Assembly: GCA_029212615.1 (NCBI GenBank)
Contig: JARGPJ010000005.1
Span: 62,001-126,000 of the forward strand
DNA: 64,000 bases
Direction: 5' to 3'
DNA from: Verrucomicrobiales bacterium
GTDB taxonomy: Bacteria > Verrucomicrobiota > Verrucomicrobiia > Verrucomicrobiales > DEV007
A program made the position numbers and the translations under genes. The notes under the pieces are model-generated. The model saw only the letters and a list, made by a program, of their open reading frames with translations, ran no database searches and was not told where the DNA came from. Below, piece by piece: positions 35,993 to 44,549 of this stretch (position 1 is its first letter; each line of letters starts with the position of its first letter).

Positions 35993-36028
35993 ACAATGCC
36001 TGCGCAACCGCGCGGGCATTGTCGTTTT
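35993..36028 (+). terminator. Intrinsic terminator of the parvulin gene
   Basis: A 13-bp stem (ACAATGCCTGCGC with GCGCGGGCATTGT, one G-T pair) closes a 4-base AACC loop and is followed by CGTTTT. This is the clearest rho-independent terminator in the window. It separates the parvulin gene from the DUF465 gene 41 bp further on. Confidence 0.8.
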
Positions 36029-36068
36029 AAGAGTGGACCATCAGGGAGATAGAGGATTTGCTACTCTC

Positions 36069-36314
36069 ATGCCCCTGAAACATCACCCCCTTCTCACCGA
36101 ATTTCCCGAGCATCATGAGGCGATCCATCAGCTGAAGCTGGACAACGCACATTTCCGACGTCTCATGGATGAATATGAGGAGACCGACAAAGAGGTTTTC
36201 CGCATGGAGGAAAACATTGAGACTCCGGAAGACACGGTAGTTATCGAAGCGAAAAAGAAACGACTCGATCTCAAAGATCAACTTTTTGCAATGTTGCAGG
36301 AAGTTGCCCGGTAG
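36069..36314 (+). CDS. DUF465 (YdcH-like) small protein
   Basis: An 81-aa all-helical protein starting MPLKHHPLLTEFPEHHEAIH, which matches the DUF465/YdcH pattern of two long charged helices with a conserved N-terminal segment. The track ORF begins 222 bp upstream in the same frame and runs through the terminator region, so I used the inner ATG. The molecular role of this family is unknown; it is a coiled-coil-like cytoplasmic protein. Confidence 0.87.
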   Translation: MPLKHHPLLTEFPEHHEAIHQLKLDNAHFRRLMDEYEETDKEVFRMEENIETPEDTVVIEAKKKRLDLKDQLFAMLQEVAR

Positions 36315-36394
36315 AACAGGTCCTTCCGGGACCACACCTTTCACACCCCTCGAGGCACGCTCAACAAGCGCTGCCCCGGGAGTGAGAAACATTC

Positions 36395-36598
36395 TCACAT
36401 ACCAAAGAGTCGCGGATCGACAACCTCTTCGGCTCCTTTGATAAGTCGACAGAACTCCTTTTTCGTTACCGAATGATGAGTTCCCGCCTCAGGGTCTTTG
36501 GGGTCGACTGTCTTGTAGTCGACCGAAAGTCGCTCCAGGTGCACGATACGGTAGAATTGATCGCCTTGCTTCCAGAGTTGATTTTGCCTGAGCTTCAT
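36395..36598 (-). CDS. Small hypothetical protein
   Basis: A 67-aa basic cytoplasmic protein (LWKQGDQFYRIVHLERL, then VTKKEFCRLIKGA). I do not recognise a named family; it reads like a small beta-barrel followed by a helix. It is convergent with the DUF465 gene (80 bp, including a 5-bp GGTCC/GGACC hairpin at 36319-36333). No Shine-Dalgarno; the ATG is the only good start. Confidence 0.6.
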   Translation of the reverse strand: MKLRQNQLWKQGDQFYRIVHLERLSVDYKTVDPKDPEAGTHHSVTKKEFCRLIKGAEEVVDPRLFGM

Positions 36599-36715
36599 AA
36601 AAAGGAGCCTAGCATACGGGCGGATCAGCCGGATGCCAATGCTTCCTACCCGGAGGGTTGAAGTTCCGCTTCACTTCAGGATCGCCGTGGGTCATCATAC
36701 CGATGCACCTGCATC

Positions 36716-37603
36716 ATGACCGCCAACATCCTTTACGACCTCGACTGGATTCTTCCTCTCAGAAATGAGTGGCTCACCGCGGTGTTCAAAGGCTTTACCC
36801 ACCTCGGATACACCGGCTTTTTCTTCGCCGCACTTCCACTCCTTTATTGGTGCTGGAATAAAGACAAAGCCAACCGCATCGCGACCCTCACTCTGATCGC
36901 GGCATTGCTCATGTTTTTCCTGAAAAACCTTTTTCAGGACCCACGCCCTCCGGCAACATTTGCGATGGAAGGGTACCGGCCCGAGAGTTTTGGACTTCCT
37001 AGCGGTCACACCTTTCTCGCGATTGTCTTCTGGGGGGGAATGGCGGGGGAAATCCGCACAAAGTGGTTCACTTTCATCGCCCTCGTTATGATTATCGGCA
37101 TTGCTTTCAGCCGACTCTACCTGGGCGTGCATGATCTCGAAGACATACTGGGCGGAGCGATTCCCGGCGGTCTCCTCCTCGCGGGACTTCGTGTTTCTAA
37201 ACCGGGGATGAAGGGAAGGAGTAAACGCCTTTCCGCACTCTTGACCATGATCTGCGCCTTCGCCCTTCCACTCATCCTTTGGGGCCTCTGGGATAACGGC
37301 GAGCCACCGGGAAAATTCATACTCATGAGCAGCTTCTTTATCGGCTGGCAAGCAGGAAGAATGCTAGAGCAGCAAGGGCTGGACTTCACCCGCCCTCAGG
37401 GGTGGCGTAGCTTGGGGGCAGCCCTGACCGGAGTGGTCATTCTGGCGATAACTGCCGCCGCCCTGAAATCGCTTCTCGAGACGGCTCCGCTCGAACCATG
37501 GGTTGCTCAGATCACGGGCGGACTAATGATTGGATTGCTCATCACCTGGATCATTCCCGTCATCCTCGTAAAAACAGGAATTACTCAGCGCTCAAAGACT
37601 TGA
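36716..37603 (+). CDS. PAP2-family membrane phosphatase
   Basis: A 295-aa integral membrane protein with about seven hydrophobic segments. The three PAP2 motifs are present: KNLFQDPRPP, PSGHT and SRLYLGVHDLEDILGG, with the catalytic His residues in the second and third. Such enzymes dephosphorylate lipid phosphates such as undecaprenyl pyrophosphate or phosphatidic acid. Its 3' end overlaps the convergent sulfatase-GH43 gene by 19 bp. Confidence 0.88.
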   Translation: MTANILYDLDWILPLRNEWLTAVFKGFTHLGYTGFFFAALPLLYWCWNKDKANRIATLTLIAALLMFFLKNLFQDPRPPATFAMEGYRPESFGLPSGHTFLAIVFWGGMAGEIRTKWFTFIALVMIIGIAFSRLYLGVHDLEDILGGAIPGGLLLAGLRVSKPGMKGRSKRLSALLTMICAFALPLILWGLWDNGEPPGKFILMSSFFIGWQAGRMLEQQGLDFTRPQGWRSLGAALTGVVILAITAAALKSLLETAPLEPWVAQITGGLMIGLLITWIIPVILVKTGITQRSKT

Positions 37604-40600
37604 AGCTCGTCGGGACCGACCGTGCCATAGGCAGGATCTTTCGCGCGAATGAAAAGATCCCCATCCTCAAGAAGCTTCACTTCCATCGGAACAATCGTTG
37701 TTCCTCTTCCGTTGATCGTCTGAGCGGTATCCTTTAAATCACGATTTTCGATTCCTGAAGGGTTTAACGGAGGAACATTTCCATTATAGAAAGCGGTGCA
37801 CCACCAGCGACCTTTGGGATCCTGAAACGGAGTTCCATGGCCAAGAAAACGACCCGCAAACTTTCGCTCACTGTAGGGCCCAGTGACCTCATCAGCCACT
37901 GCGTAGTAAAGGTTGTAACTTCCGCGGCGCATCTCACCCGTCGACCACCCGGTCCCGAAAAGAACGTATTTTCCTTCGATCTTCATGATAAGACAGCCTT
38001 CGTGCCCCATTTCCTTGGTATCCCCACCCGGAGTGATCGTGACCTCCTCTCCACTGAATCCCGAAAAATCCGGCTTCAGTGGTGCAATTTTGGTAGCCCC
38101 CCAAACCATCCACCACGTCCCGTCGTCATCGCGAAAGAGAGAAGGATCGTGTCGTTTCTGAATTGCTGTTCCCATGGGGTTCGTCCACGGCCCCTTGATC
38201 TCCGGGCCGGCACTCAACGACAAATTTGCCCCCGCCACCGGAGTCGGACTGGTATGAACCAGAGCCCACTTCTTCATCGATTCAATCCAATGCAATTCGG
38301 GTGCCCAGAGAAACCAGTGTTTTTCAGGGGTCTCTGAAAATGCTTCAGGTTGATCCGCATACCAGATTCCGTCTTTGAGCGAGTAGGGGGCATCGAGAGA
38401 TTCCCATGTCGCAAAGTCTTTGCTACGCCACACGTTTGCCTGCCAACCGACAATCGATTCATCGCCGAGCCCCGTGTTGTACGGGTCGGTCGACTCTCGC
38501 GGATCCCCCGCCAACGGTGAAGTTCCCGTCAAATACATCCATCCATCCGGACCAGTGACCAGGTAGGGATCACGAATCCACCCCTCCTTGACGAAAAGCG
38601 CTTTGTCATGCGAGGCGAACCCCTCTTTAATCTTCTTTGACCTCATCGCCTTCGCCACCGCCGGAGGATTCCCTCCGGCCTCGACCCGGGTGTTGGAAAT
38701 CATCACGTTCAGCGGGTTCGGAGCCTCATAATCCCCCGCCGCAGAGAGCCGGTCGAGTCCCACCGAAAGCCCATCTTGCGGCTGCTTTGGAATGAGCCCC
38801 GGAGAAGAGGTCACCAGAGGCTCTCCTCCGTTGATGGACAATGTCATCTCTGTTCGGGTGAGAACCGCATCAAGGCGGACAATTCCCTTGAGCGGTTCAG
38901 CTCCAATGAGCCGGGTCACCTTCCCCTTAATTCTCACATCAAAGGCAGGCCGCCCCTCAACAAAATGCAGCGCATAGCCGTTCTCCCGACCTCCCTGCGC
39001 GAGAACAACCCCCCGCGCCATCATCTTCCTCGGACGAACTTCCGCATGAATCTTCAAGGGCTCATTTTCAATGAGCGGCTCATAGTCCTCAAGCCCCGCG
39101 ACCTTTTGGCCCTTCTTTTTCTGCTTCGACGGTAACGCGGCAGGCTTACGACTCACCGCTTCAGGATACTGAGAAAGCATTTCCTGCAACCTCGCCAACA
39201 CCTCAGGCTCTTCGGTCGCGATGTTTAGAATCTCCTCATCGCCTGTCGCGTAGTCGTAGAGTTCGTACTCAGCCGAAGATGGCGCCCCACCCGGCTTTTT
39301 CCACTCAACGAGGCGATACCGTTCCGTTCGAATCGACCGGCCCATCTTTGCCTTCGGAAAGGCATGAAAAGCGTGATCTCTCACCCGCGCCCCGGCATCC
39401 TTCAGCACCGGAACCAAACTCACCCCGTCGACCGGTTGAGGGCCCTCCGGAGCCGGCAGCCCCGCCAGTTCGGCCAGGGTCGGAAAGATGTCGACGCTTT
39501 CCGTGAGCTGCCCGGTGGAACTTCCCGCCCGGATGACTCCGGGTGCCACGAAGAAAACAGGGATGCGATTCGCCTGCTCGTAATTCGTGTGCTTTGTCCA
39601 GATCCCCAGGTCACCGAGATGGAACCCGTGATCTCCCCACAGCACAATGATGGTATTCTCCGCAAGATCCAACTCATCAACCGCATCGATCACTTTGCCG
39701 ATCTGGGCATCTACATAACTGGTGCTCGCATAGTAACCGTGAATTAGCTCTCGCTTCACTTCATCGGAAATCTCAGCAGGATCATCTTTGTCCGGCACGG
39801 GGAAATAGTTTCGAATCTCACCACCACGTTTATGGGCAACCGCAGGAGAGCCTGAAGGCAGGTCTTCATTTTCGGGCATCGGAAGATCGGCGGGATCATA
39901 CAGATCCCAGTATTTCTTCGGAGCAGAAAACGGAAGGTGCGGTCGGGCGAAGCCCGCCGCTATGAAAAAAGGAGTCCCCTCCTCAGCCCGGCGTTTCTTC
40001 GCCGTTTTGAGCCGGGCGATCGTTTCACGAGCGACACGTCCGTCAGCATAGGCGTCATCTTCAACGTCCGGTGATTCATAGGCAGCCCCGCGGGGCAGAC
40101 GATTGTAGTCATCCACTATCGTGTTGGTAAACATCGCCTCTTCCCGGGTCAATTCCCCGCCCGGGGTGCTTTCAGGATCGACATACTCGACGACTTTCTC
40201 CTTAAAATGAGGAACCGAAAACGAATCCGGATCCCCCTCATTCCCATGGCCGATATGAAAAATCTTTCCAAGTGATTCAGTGCGGTATCCATGTTTTAAA
40301 AAATGCTGCGGCATCGTCACTGCATCAGGTATCGTTTCCCGAAGATTGCTCCCCAGCCCGTACAAACCGGTCGAAGTCGAATGAGAGCCCAGCATCAAAG
40401 TGAAACGGGAGGGGGCACAAACGGCCTGATTACAATAGGCGGAATCAAAACGCATCCCCCGGGAGGCGAGGGAATCGAGATGCGGCGTCAATGCTGTCTC
40501 GTCACCGTAACATCCAAGAACCGGTTTAAGATCATCGACCAGAATAAGAAGGACGTTTGGGCGATCAATAGAAACAGTGTCATCAGCGATCGCAGTAAAT

Positions 40601-40650
40601 AGAAGACCTGAAACGCAAAGAGCCGGAATAAGGAAACGATTCAACATCAT
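37585..40650 (-). CDS. Sulfatase fused to a GH43-like propeller
   Basis: A 1021-aa exported protein; the ATG at 40650 gives a signal peptide, while the track start adds 20 unlikely residues. Residues about 30-500 are an iduronate-2-sulfatase-like domain with RPNVLLILVDDLK, CAPSR (formylglycine at Cys78), RPHLPFSAPKKY and WGDHGFHLG. About 530-680 is a beta-sandwich with GVVLAQGGRENGYALHF, also seen in the sulfatase at the left edge. The rest is a five-bladed GH43-type propeller: IRDPYLVTGPDGWMYL, HDPSLFRDDDGTWWMVWG and FQDPKGRWWCTAFYNG, with Asp residues at the usual blade positions. The combination implies desulfation and glycosidic cleavage by one polypeptide. Confidence 0.9.
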   Translation of the reverse strand: MMLNRFLIPALCVSGLLFTAIADDTVSIDRPNVLLILVDDLKPVLGCYGDETALTPHLDSLASRGMRFDSAYCNQAVCAPSRFTLMLGSHSTSTGLYGLGSNLRETIPDAVTMPQHFLKHGYRTESLGKIFHIGHGNEGDPDSFSVPHFKEKVVEYVDPESTPGGELTREEAMFTNTIVDDYNRLPRGAAYESPDVEDDAYADGRVARETIARLKTAKKRRAEEGTPFFIAAGFARPHLPFSAPKKYWDLYDPADLPMPENEDLPSGSPAVAHKRGGEIRNYFPVPDKDDPAEISDEVKRELIHGYYASTSYVDAQIGKVIDAVDELDLAENTIIVLWGDHGFHLGDLGIWTKHTNYEQANRIPVFFVAPGVIRAGSSTGQLTESVDIFPTLAELAGLPAPEGPQPVDGVSLVPVLKDAGARVRDHAFHAFPKAKMGRSIRTERYRLVEWKKPGGAPSSAEYELYDYATGDEEILNIATEEPEVLARLQEMLSQYPEAVSRKPAALPSKQKKKGQKVAGLEDYEPLIENEPLKIHAEVRPRKMMARGVVLAQGGRENGYALHFVEGRPAFDVRIKGKVTRLIGAEPLKGIVRLDAVLTRTEMTLSINGGEPLVTSSPGLIPKQPQDGLSVGLDRLSAAGDYEAPNPLNVMISNTRVEAGGNPPAVAKAMRSKKIKEGFASHDKALFVKEGWIRDPYLVTGPDGWMYLTGTSPLAGDPRESTDPYNTGLGDESIVGWQANVWRSKDFATWESLDAPYSLKDGIWYADQPEAFSETPEKHWFLWAPELHWIESMKKWALVHTSPTPVAGANLSLSAGPEIKGPWTNPMGTAIQKRHDPSLFRDDDGTWWMVWGATKIAPLKPDFSGFSGEEVTITPGGDTKEMGHEGCLIMKIEGKYVLFGTGWSTGEMRRGSYNLYYAVADEVTGPYSERKFAGRFLGHGTPFQDPKGRWWCTAFYNGNVPPLNPSGIENRDLKDTAQTINGRGTTIVPMEVKLLEDGDLFIRAKDPAYGTVGPDELQVFER

Positions 40651-40837
40651 GACGGAGCTTCGGGCTTCAGCATGGGAAGCACAATGCACGCAGGAAGAGG
40701 ATTCAGGCATCAGTTTGTAAATATCGGATACGAAATCCTGCTTAACCGATCCGGCTAATTCGTCGCTCTTCTATCGGGTTTGTTGATTGCAAACCGACCT
40801 CATTGATGGTTGCCTAAAGTGAACTCTTTTTCCTCTC

Positions 40838-42307
40838 ATGAAATCAATAGCCAAGACAGTTTGGAATCGAATCAATCCGATAGGTACGTTGAATGTTGGG
40901 ATTCCCCTTCTCGCTCTAGTCGTTCTTTTCCTCGCGGGTTGTGATGCACCTGAAGTAGAGGAACCTCCGATCAAGGAACCTGTCGAAGTAACCCCGCCAC
41001 CAGCGGCACCTGAAACGGCCCCGCCGGTCAGCGAACCTGCTCCCCCGGCTCCTGAACCAACCCTACCCGTTCCAAAACCTGTCCCCCCTGCCGTTGTGCC
41101 ACCGGTAGCGCCGGCCGTCGAACCTCCAGCAGCGCCAGCCGTTAAGCCTCCAGTATCAGTTACCGACCCTCCGCTTCAGGAAATGCCGGTCGACGTGGAA
41201 TTTCCCGATCCTGAGCCTACCCTCACGACGACTCTGTCACCAACCCGGGGCTCCACTTCCTTCACCACCCGGGGAGTGAGCCAAACCACTCCTGAAGTGA
41301 AAGAGCCGTCTTCAAAAGAGTTTCATACCGTTGACATCTTCTACGGAACCAACCGGAAGCCAATTGAAGGAGTGGGAGAAAGCAGCAATGGGCACTATGG
41401 AGGCGAGCGCCACCGGGAAGGTCCAATGGAATACGGGAAGACCACCGTCTCGATCCCTCTCCATCACCAAATCGGCATCGTGGAGCGGCCCAAGTGGTAT
41501 AAATTGGAGTTTTCAGAAGATCCTAAAAAACACGTCACGATCATGGATCTCGAGAAGATGGATTCAGATTCTTTCTTCAGCACGGTCAGTTCCACGGCCG
41601 GCGATAAACCTAAGAATGAAGCCCTTCTCTTTATCCATGGATTTAACGTCGCCTTTGATGATGCTATCAGGCGCACGGGACAAATCGCCTATGACCTCGA
41701 TTTCGGCGGTGTCACGCTGACCTACAGTTGGCCCTCACAGGCTTCACTGGGTGCCTACACGATCGATGAGGCGAACGCCGAGTGGTCCATCCCTCACCTC
41801 ACTCAATTCCTTATCGATCTTCAGGAAAACACAGAAATCGACAAAATTCACGTCATCGCTCACAGCATGGGAACAAGAGTGCTCAGTTATGCTCTTGCGA
41901 ATGCGAAAGATGAAGGATTCGACCTTGATCTCCACAATGTCATCCTCGCCGCTCCCGACATCGACGGGGATGTCTTCAAGGATCAGATCCTTCCCAAGCT
42001 CACTGACGCGACCGATAAGCTCACGATGTATGCGTCTTCCGACGACACCGCGTTGAAGCTCTCGCAAAGCATCCATGGTAACAGCCGACTCGGACTTTCC
42101 GGGGCTAGCCTTCTCGTCATGGGCGGAATGGACACCGTCAACGCCTCCGGCATCGATACCAGCATGCTTGGCCACGGTTACTACGGAAGCCACAAGGTCG
42201 TCGTCACCGACATCTTTAATCTCATCATCAAAGGCCTCGACCCCGTGAAGCGCGAGCTCATTCCGGGTTCGCATGGAGAATGGGATTTTAGAAATATCTT
42301 AAAGTAA
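40838..42307 (+). CDS. Lipoprotein alpha/beta hydrolase (DUF900) with Pro-rich stalk
   Basis: A 489-aa protein with a membrane-spanning start and a lipobox-like LAGC at about residue 34, so it is probably lipid-anchored. Residues about 38-130 are an Ala/Pro/Val-rich stalk built of short PAPEP-like repeats. The C-terminal half is a DUF900 alpha/beta hydrolase: VDIFYGTNRKP, LLFIHGFNVAFDDAI, YSWPSQ and AHSMGTRVLSYAL (nucleophile Ser in HSMG). Family members are poorly characterised esterase- or lipase-like. Upstream lies a small GGTTTG/CAAACC inverted repeat (40777-40795). Confidence 0.85.
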   Translation: MKSIAKTVWNRINPIGTLNVGIPLLALVVLFLAGCDAPEVEEPPIKEPVEVTPPPAAPETAPPVSEPAPPAPEPTLPVPKPVPPAVVPPVAPAVEPPAAPAVKPPVSVTDPPLQEMPVDVEFPDPEPTLTTTLSPTRGSTSFTTRGVSQTTPEVKEPSSKEFHTVDIFYGTNRKPIEGVGESSNGHYGGERHREGPMEYGKTTVSIPLHHQIGIVERPKWYKLEFSEDPKKHVTIMDLEKMDSDSFFSTVSSTAGDKPKNEALLFIHGFNVAFDDAIRRTGQIAYDLDFGGVTLTYSWPSQASLGAYTIDEANAEWSIPHLTQFLIDLQENTEIDKIHVIAHSMGTRVLSYALANAKDEGFDLDLHNVILAAPDIDGDVFKDQILPKLTDATDKLTMYASSDDTALKLSQSIHGNSRLGLSGASLLVMGGMDTVNASGIDTSMLGHGYYGSHKVVVTDIFNLIIKGLDPVKRELIPGSHGEWDFRNILK

Positions 42308-42367
42308 CGACCTGCCGGATTTACACCGGTGATACGTCCCTTTTTTCCTTCGACGAGTTCGGGAAAG

Positions 42368-42373
42368 AGGAGG
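42368..42373 (+). promoter_or_regulatory. Shine-Dalgarno AGGAGG, a rarity in this window
   Basis: A perfect AGGAGG lies 11 nt before the ATG at 42385. Most other genes here have no recognisable Shine-Dalgarno, which makes this one stand out and supports the start of the metallophosphatase gene. Confidence 0.55.
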
Positions 42374-42384
42374 ATAAAAGAACA

Positions 42385-43662
42385 ATGAAACCCCCATCCC
42401 TGCCCTTGCGGTCACTGGCACTTACGACCCTGGTTCTTTTCGCCACGACCCTCCTTCCGGAAGCTCAGGCTGAACCACCGAAAGCGTCCAAAACGGATAA
42501 GTATCGACTGATTTGGACCACGAAACCAACGAACCGCGTCACGATTGGCTGGAATCAGAAAGAGGGAAAACCGGGCACCGTCCACTTTGGGGAGACCGAT
42601 CACGGTCGAAATGCCGAAGCCTATCCGGAAACCCAGGCAGCCACTCATACCAAGAAATTCGACGGGCTCCACAACTGCTTTGCGAAGATTGAAAATCTCA
42701 AACCTGATACCCGGTACTATCTCGTCATCTCAGATGAATTCGGAACAAGCAGTCGCTTTCAATTCCTGACCGCCCCTGAAGAAGCTGTCCCTTTCACTTT
42801 TATTGCCGGCGGTGACTCAAGGAATTTTCGCGATGTCAGGATTTCCGCCAATCAGATTGTGGCCAAACTGAGACCCCTCTTCGTTGCTTTCACCGGTGAC
42901 ATGATCAACAAGGACACACCCGAAGAGTGGGACGAGTGGCTCGACGATTGGCAGCACACAACCGGCGAAGATGGACACCTCATGCCGATCGTCGCCCATC
43001 GCGGAAATCATGAGAACCGCCCCAAATCCATCCCCGCATACTTCAACACCCCCTCAGATGCCTACTACTCATTCTCCGTCGGAGGCTCACTCTTCCGCTA
43101 CCTTGTTTTAAACAGTGAAATCCCCGCAGGGGACAAACAGGGTAAATGGCTCGATGAGCAGCTTGAAAAACATTCATCATCCGCCGTCCATCTTGTCGTC
43201 GGATACCACAAGCCCATGCGACCTCACGTGAGCAAGAAAAGCGAAGGAACCAATCCTTTTCTCTGGGCCGGAAAATTCTATGAGCATGGCGTCGATCTGG
43301 CCATTGAATCAGACTCACACGTCATGAAACGAACGCTGCCGTTAAAACCATCCGATTCAGGTCATGAAGGTTTTATCGCTGTCGAGAACGATCCCAAATC
43401 CACTGTCTACATCGGCGAAGGATGCTGGGGCGCGCCGCTCCGCTCGAATGACGACAACAAACCCTGGACGCTCGACTCCGGTTCCTTCAACGGATTTGAC
43501 TGGATCCAGGTATCGGAAGATAAAATCGAGATCAAAACCGTCATCGTTGAAAACCCGTCACGGGTCGGCGTGATCGATCCTCAAGCCCCTTTCAAGGACC
43601 CGGAGGGACTGGCCCTCTGGGAAGCTAAAGGCGGAACCGTCCTCACGATCGAAGCAGACTAG
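42385..43662 (+). CDS. Exported purple acid phosphatase-like metallophosphatase
   Basis: A 425-aa protein with a signal peptide (about 1-29), an N-terminal fibronectin-like domain (VTIGWNQKEGKPGTVHFG) typical of purple acid phosphatases, then a calcineurin-like domain: AGGDSRN, FTGDMIN, HRGNHENR, VGYHKPM and ESDSHVMKR supply the two-metal ligands. It hydrolyses phosphate esters outside the cytoplasm; whether it serves phosphate scavenging or glycan use is unknown. Confidence 0.87.
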   Translation: MKPPSLPLRSLALTTLVLFATTLLPEAQAEPPKASKTDKYRLIWTTKPTNRVTIGWNQKEGKPGTVHFGETDHGRNAEAYPETQAATHTKKFDGLHNCFAKIENLKPDTRYYLVISDEFGTSSRFQFLTAPEEAVPFTFIAGGDSRNFRDVRISANQIVAKLRPLFVAFTGDMINKDTPEEWDEWLDDWQHTTGEDGHLMPIVAHRGNHENRPKSIPAYFNTPSDAYYSFSVGGSLFRYLVLNSEIPAGDKQGKWLDEQLEKHSSSAVHLVVGYHKPMRPHVSKKSEGTNPFLWAGKFYEHGVDLAIESDSHVMKRTLPLKPSDSGHEGFIAVENDPKSTVYIGEGCWGAPLRSNDDNKPWTLDSGSFNGFDWIQVSEDKIEIKTVIVENPSRVGVIDPQAPFKDPEGLALWEAKGGTVLTIEAD

Positions 43663-43685
43663 CCTCCGGACTTTTGACTTCTCCC

Positions 43686-44549
43686 ATGAGATTTCAACGT
43701 TGGCTGTTCCTTCTTAAAATTTGCGTCTCCGTCACCTTGTTTGCCCGGGGCTGGCTGACCTGGAAATGGGACAGCCCCGTAAGATCGCTGATTTGGCAGG
43801 AGGACTGGTGGTCATCTCTTATCGAGAAGACGACAGGAGTATCCTGGAGGACCTTTGCCACCACCTCTGACCCCTGGATCAGCGGCGGTCTCGGTGCGAT
43901 GGGAATTATCCTGATGTCAGGAGCTATCCTTCCCTGGATCGCCGATAGATCCTGTTGCCGCGGAATACGCTGGCTCCTCGTCCCCATGACCCTGCTGCTG
44001 CTGCTCGATGGCTTTGCGAGTTGGGTTGCCGTTGACTATCGGTTCGGGATGGCGATTGAACATACCCTGCAGATTGTCACCCCTCTCGCCCTTTTCCTTG
44101 CCCTCGGACCAAACCTCTCACTTCCACGGTGGCAACTCATTGTCAGCATCGCAGCTGCTCTCACCTTCATCGGGCATGGCTGCTTTGCCGCCGGTATTCA
44201 TCCTGTCCCGCTATCCTACCAAAACATGACCATGAATATTCTGGGCGTGAGCCAGGATACCGCGATTCGCTTGCTCAGCGTCGCCGGCTGGCTCGACCTC
44301 ATTGTCGCGATTTGTCTCTTTTTTCCCCGGACCGGAATCATTTCACTCTTTTACCTGATAACCTGGGGAGGCGCGACAGCTTGCGCCAGAGTGGTCGCCC
44401 ACTTCGATTTGAACGCCACAGGGTACGCCCTCGATCCGTGGGCCTTCGAAACCGCAGTACGAACCTCTCACTGGCTACTGCCACTGCTGCTGCTCTTTCT
44501 TGTGCGTTTCAAAATCAGCCCGGAATCCCCCTCAGAAAAGGCAGCTTAG
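43686..44549 (+). CDS. Multi-pass membrane protein of unknown function
   Basis: A 287-aa integral membrane protein with about seven to eight hydrophobic helices and few charged residues. I do not recognise the family; the sequence has no transporter signature. The track start (43674) is a TTG; the ATG at 43686 is more likely. It follows the metallophosphatase by 23 bp and its stop overlaps the convergent selO stop by 4 bp. Confidence 0.72.
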   Translation: MRFQRWLFLLKICVSVTLFARGWLTWKWDSPVRSLIWQEDWWSSLIEKTTGVSWRTFATTSDPWISGGLGAMGIILMSGAILPWIADRSCCRGIRWLLVPMTLLLLLDGFASWVAVDYRFGMAIEHTLQIVTPLALFLALGPNLSLPRWQLIVSIAAALTFIGHGCFAAGIHPVPLSYQNMTMNILGVSQDTAIRLLSVAGWLDLIVAICLFFPRTGIISLFYLITWGGATACARVVAHFDLNATGYALDPWAFETAVRTSHWLLPLLLLFLVRFKISPESPSEKAA

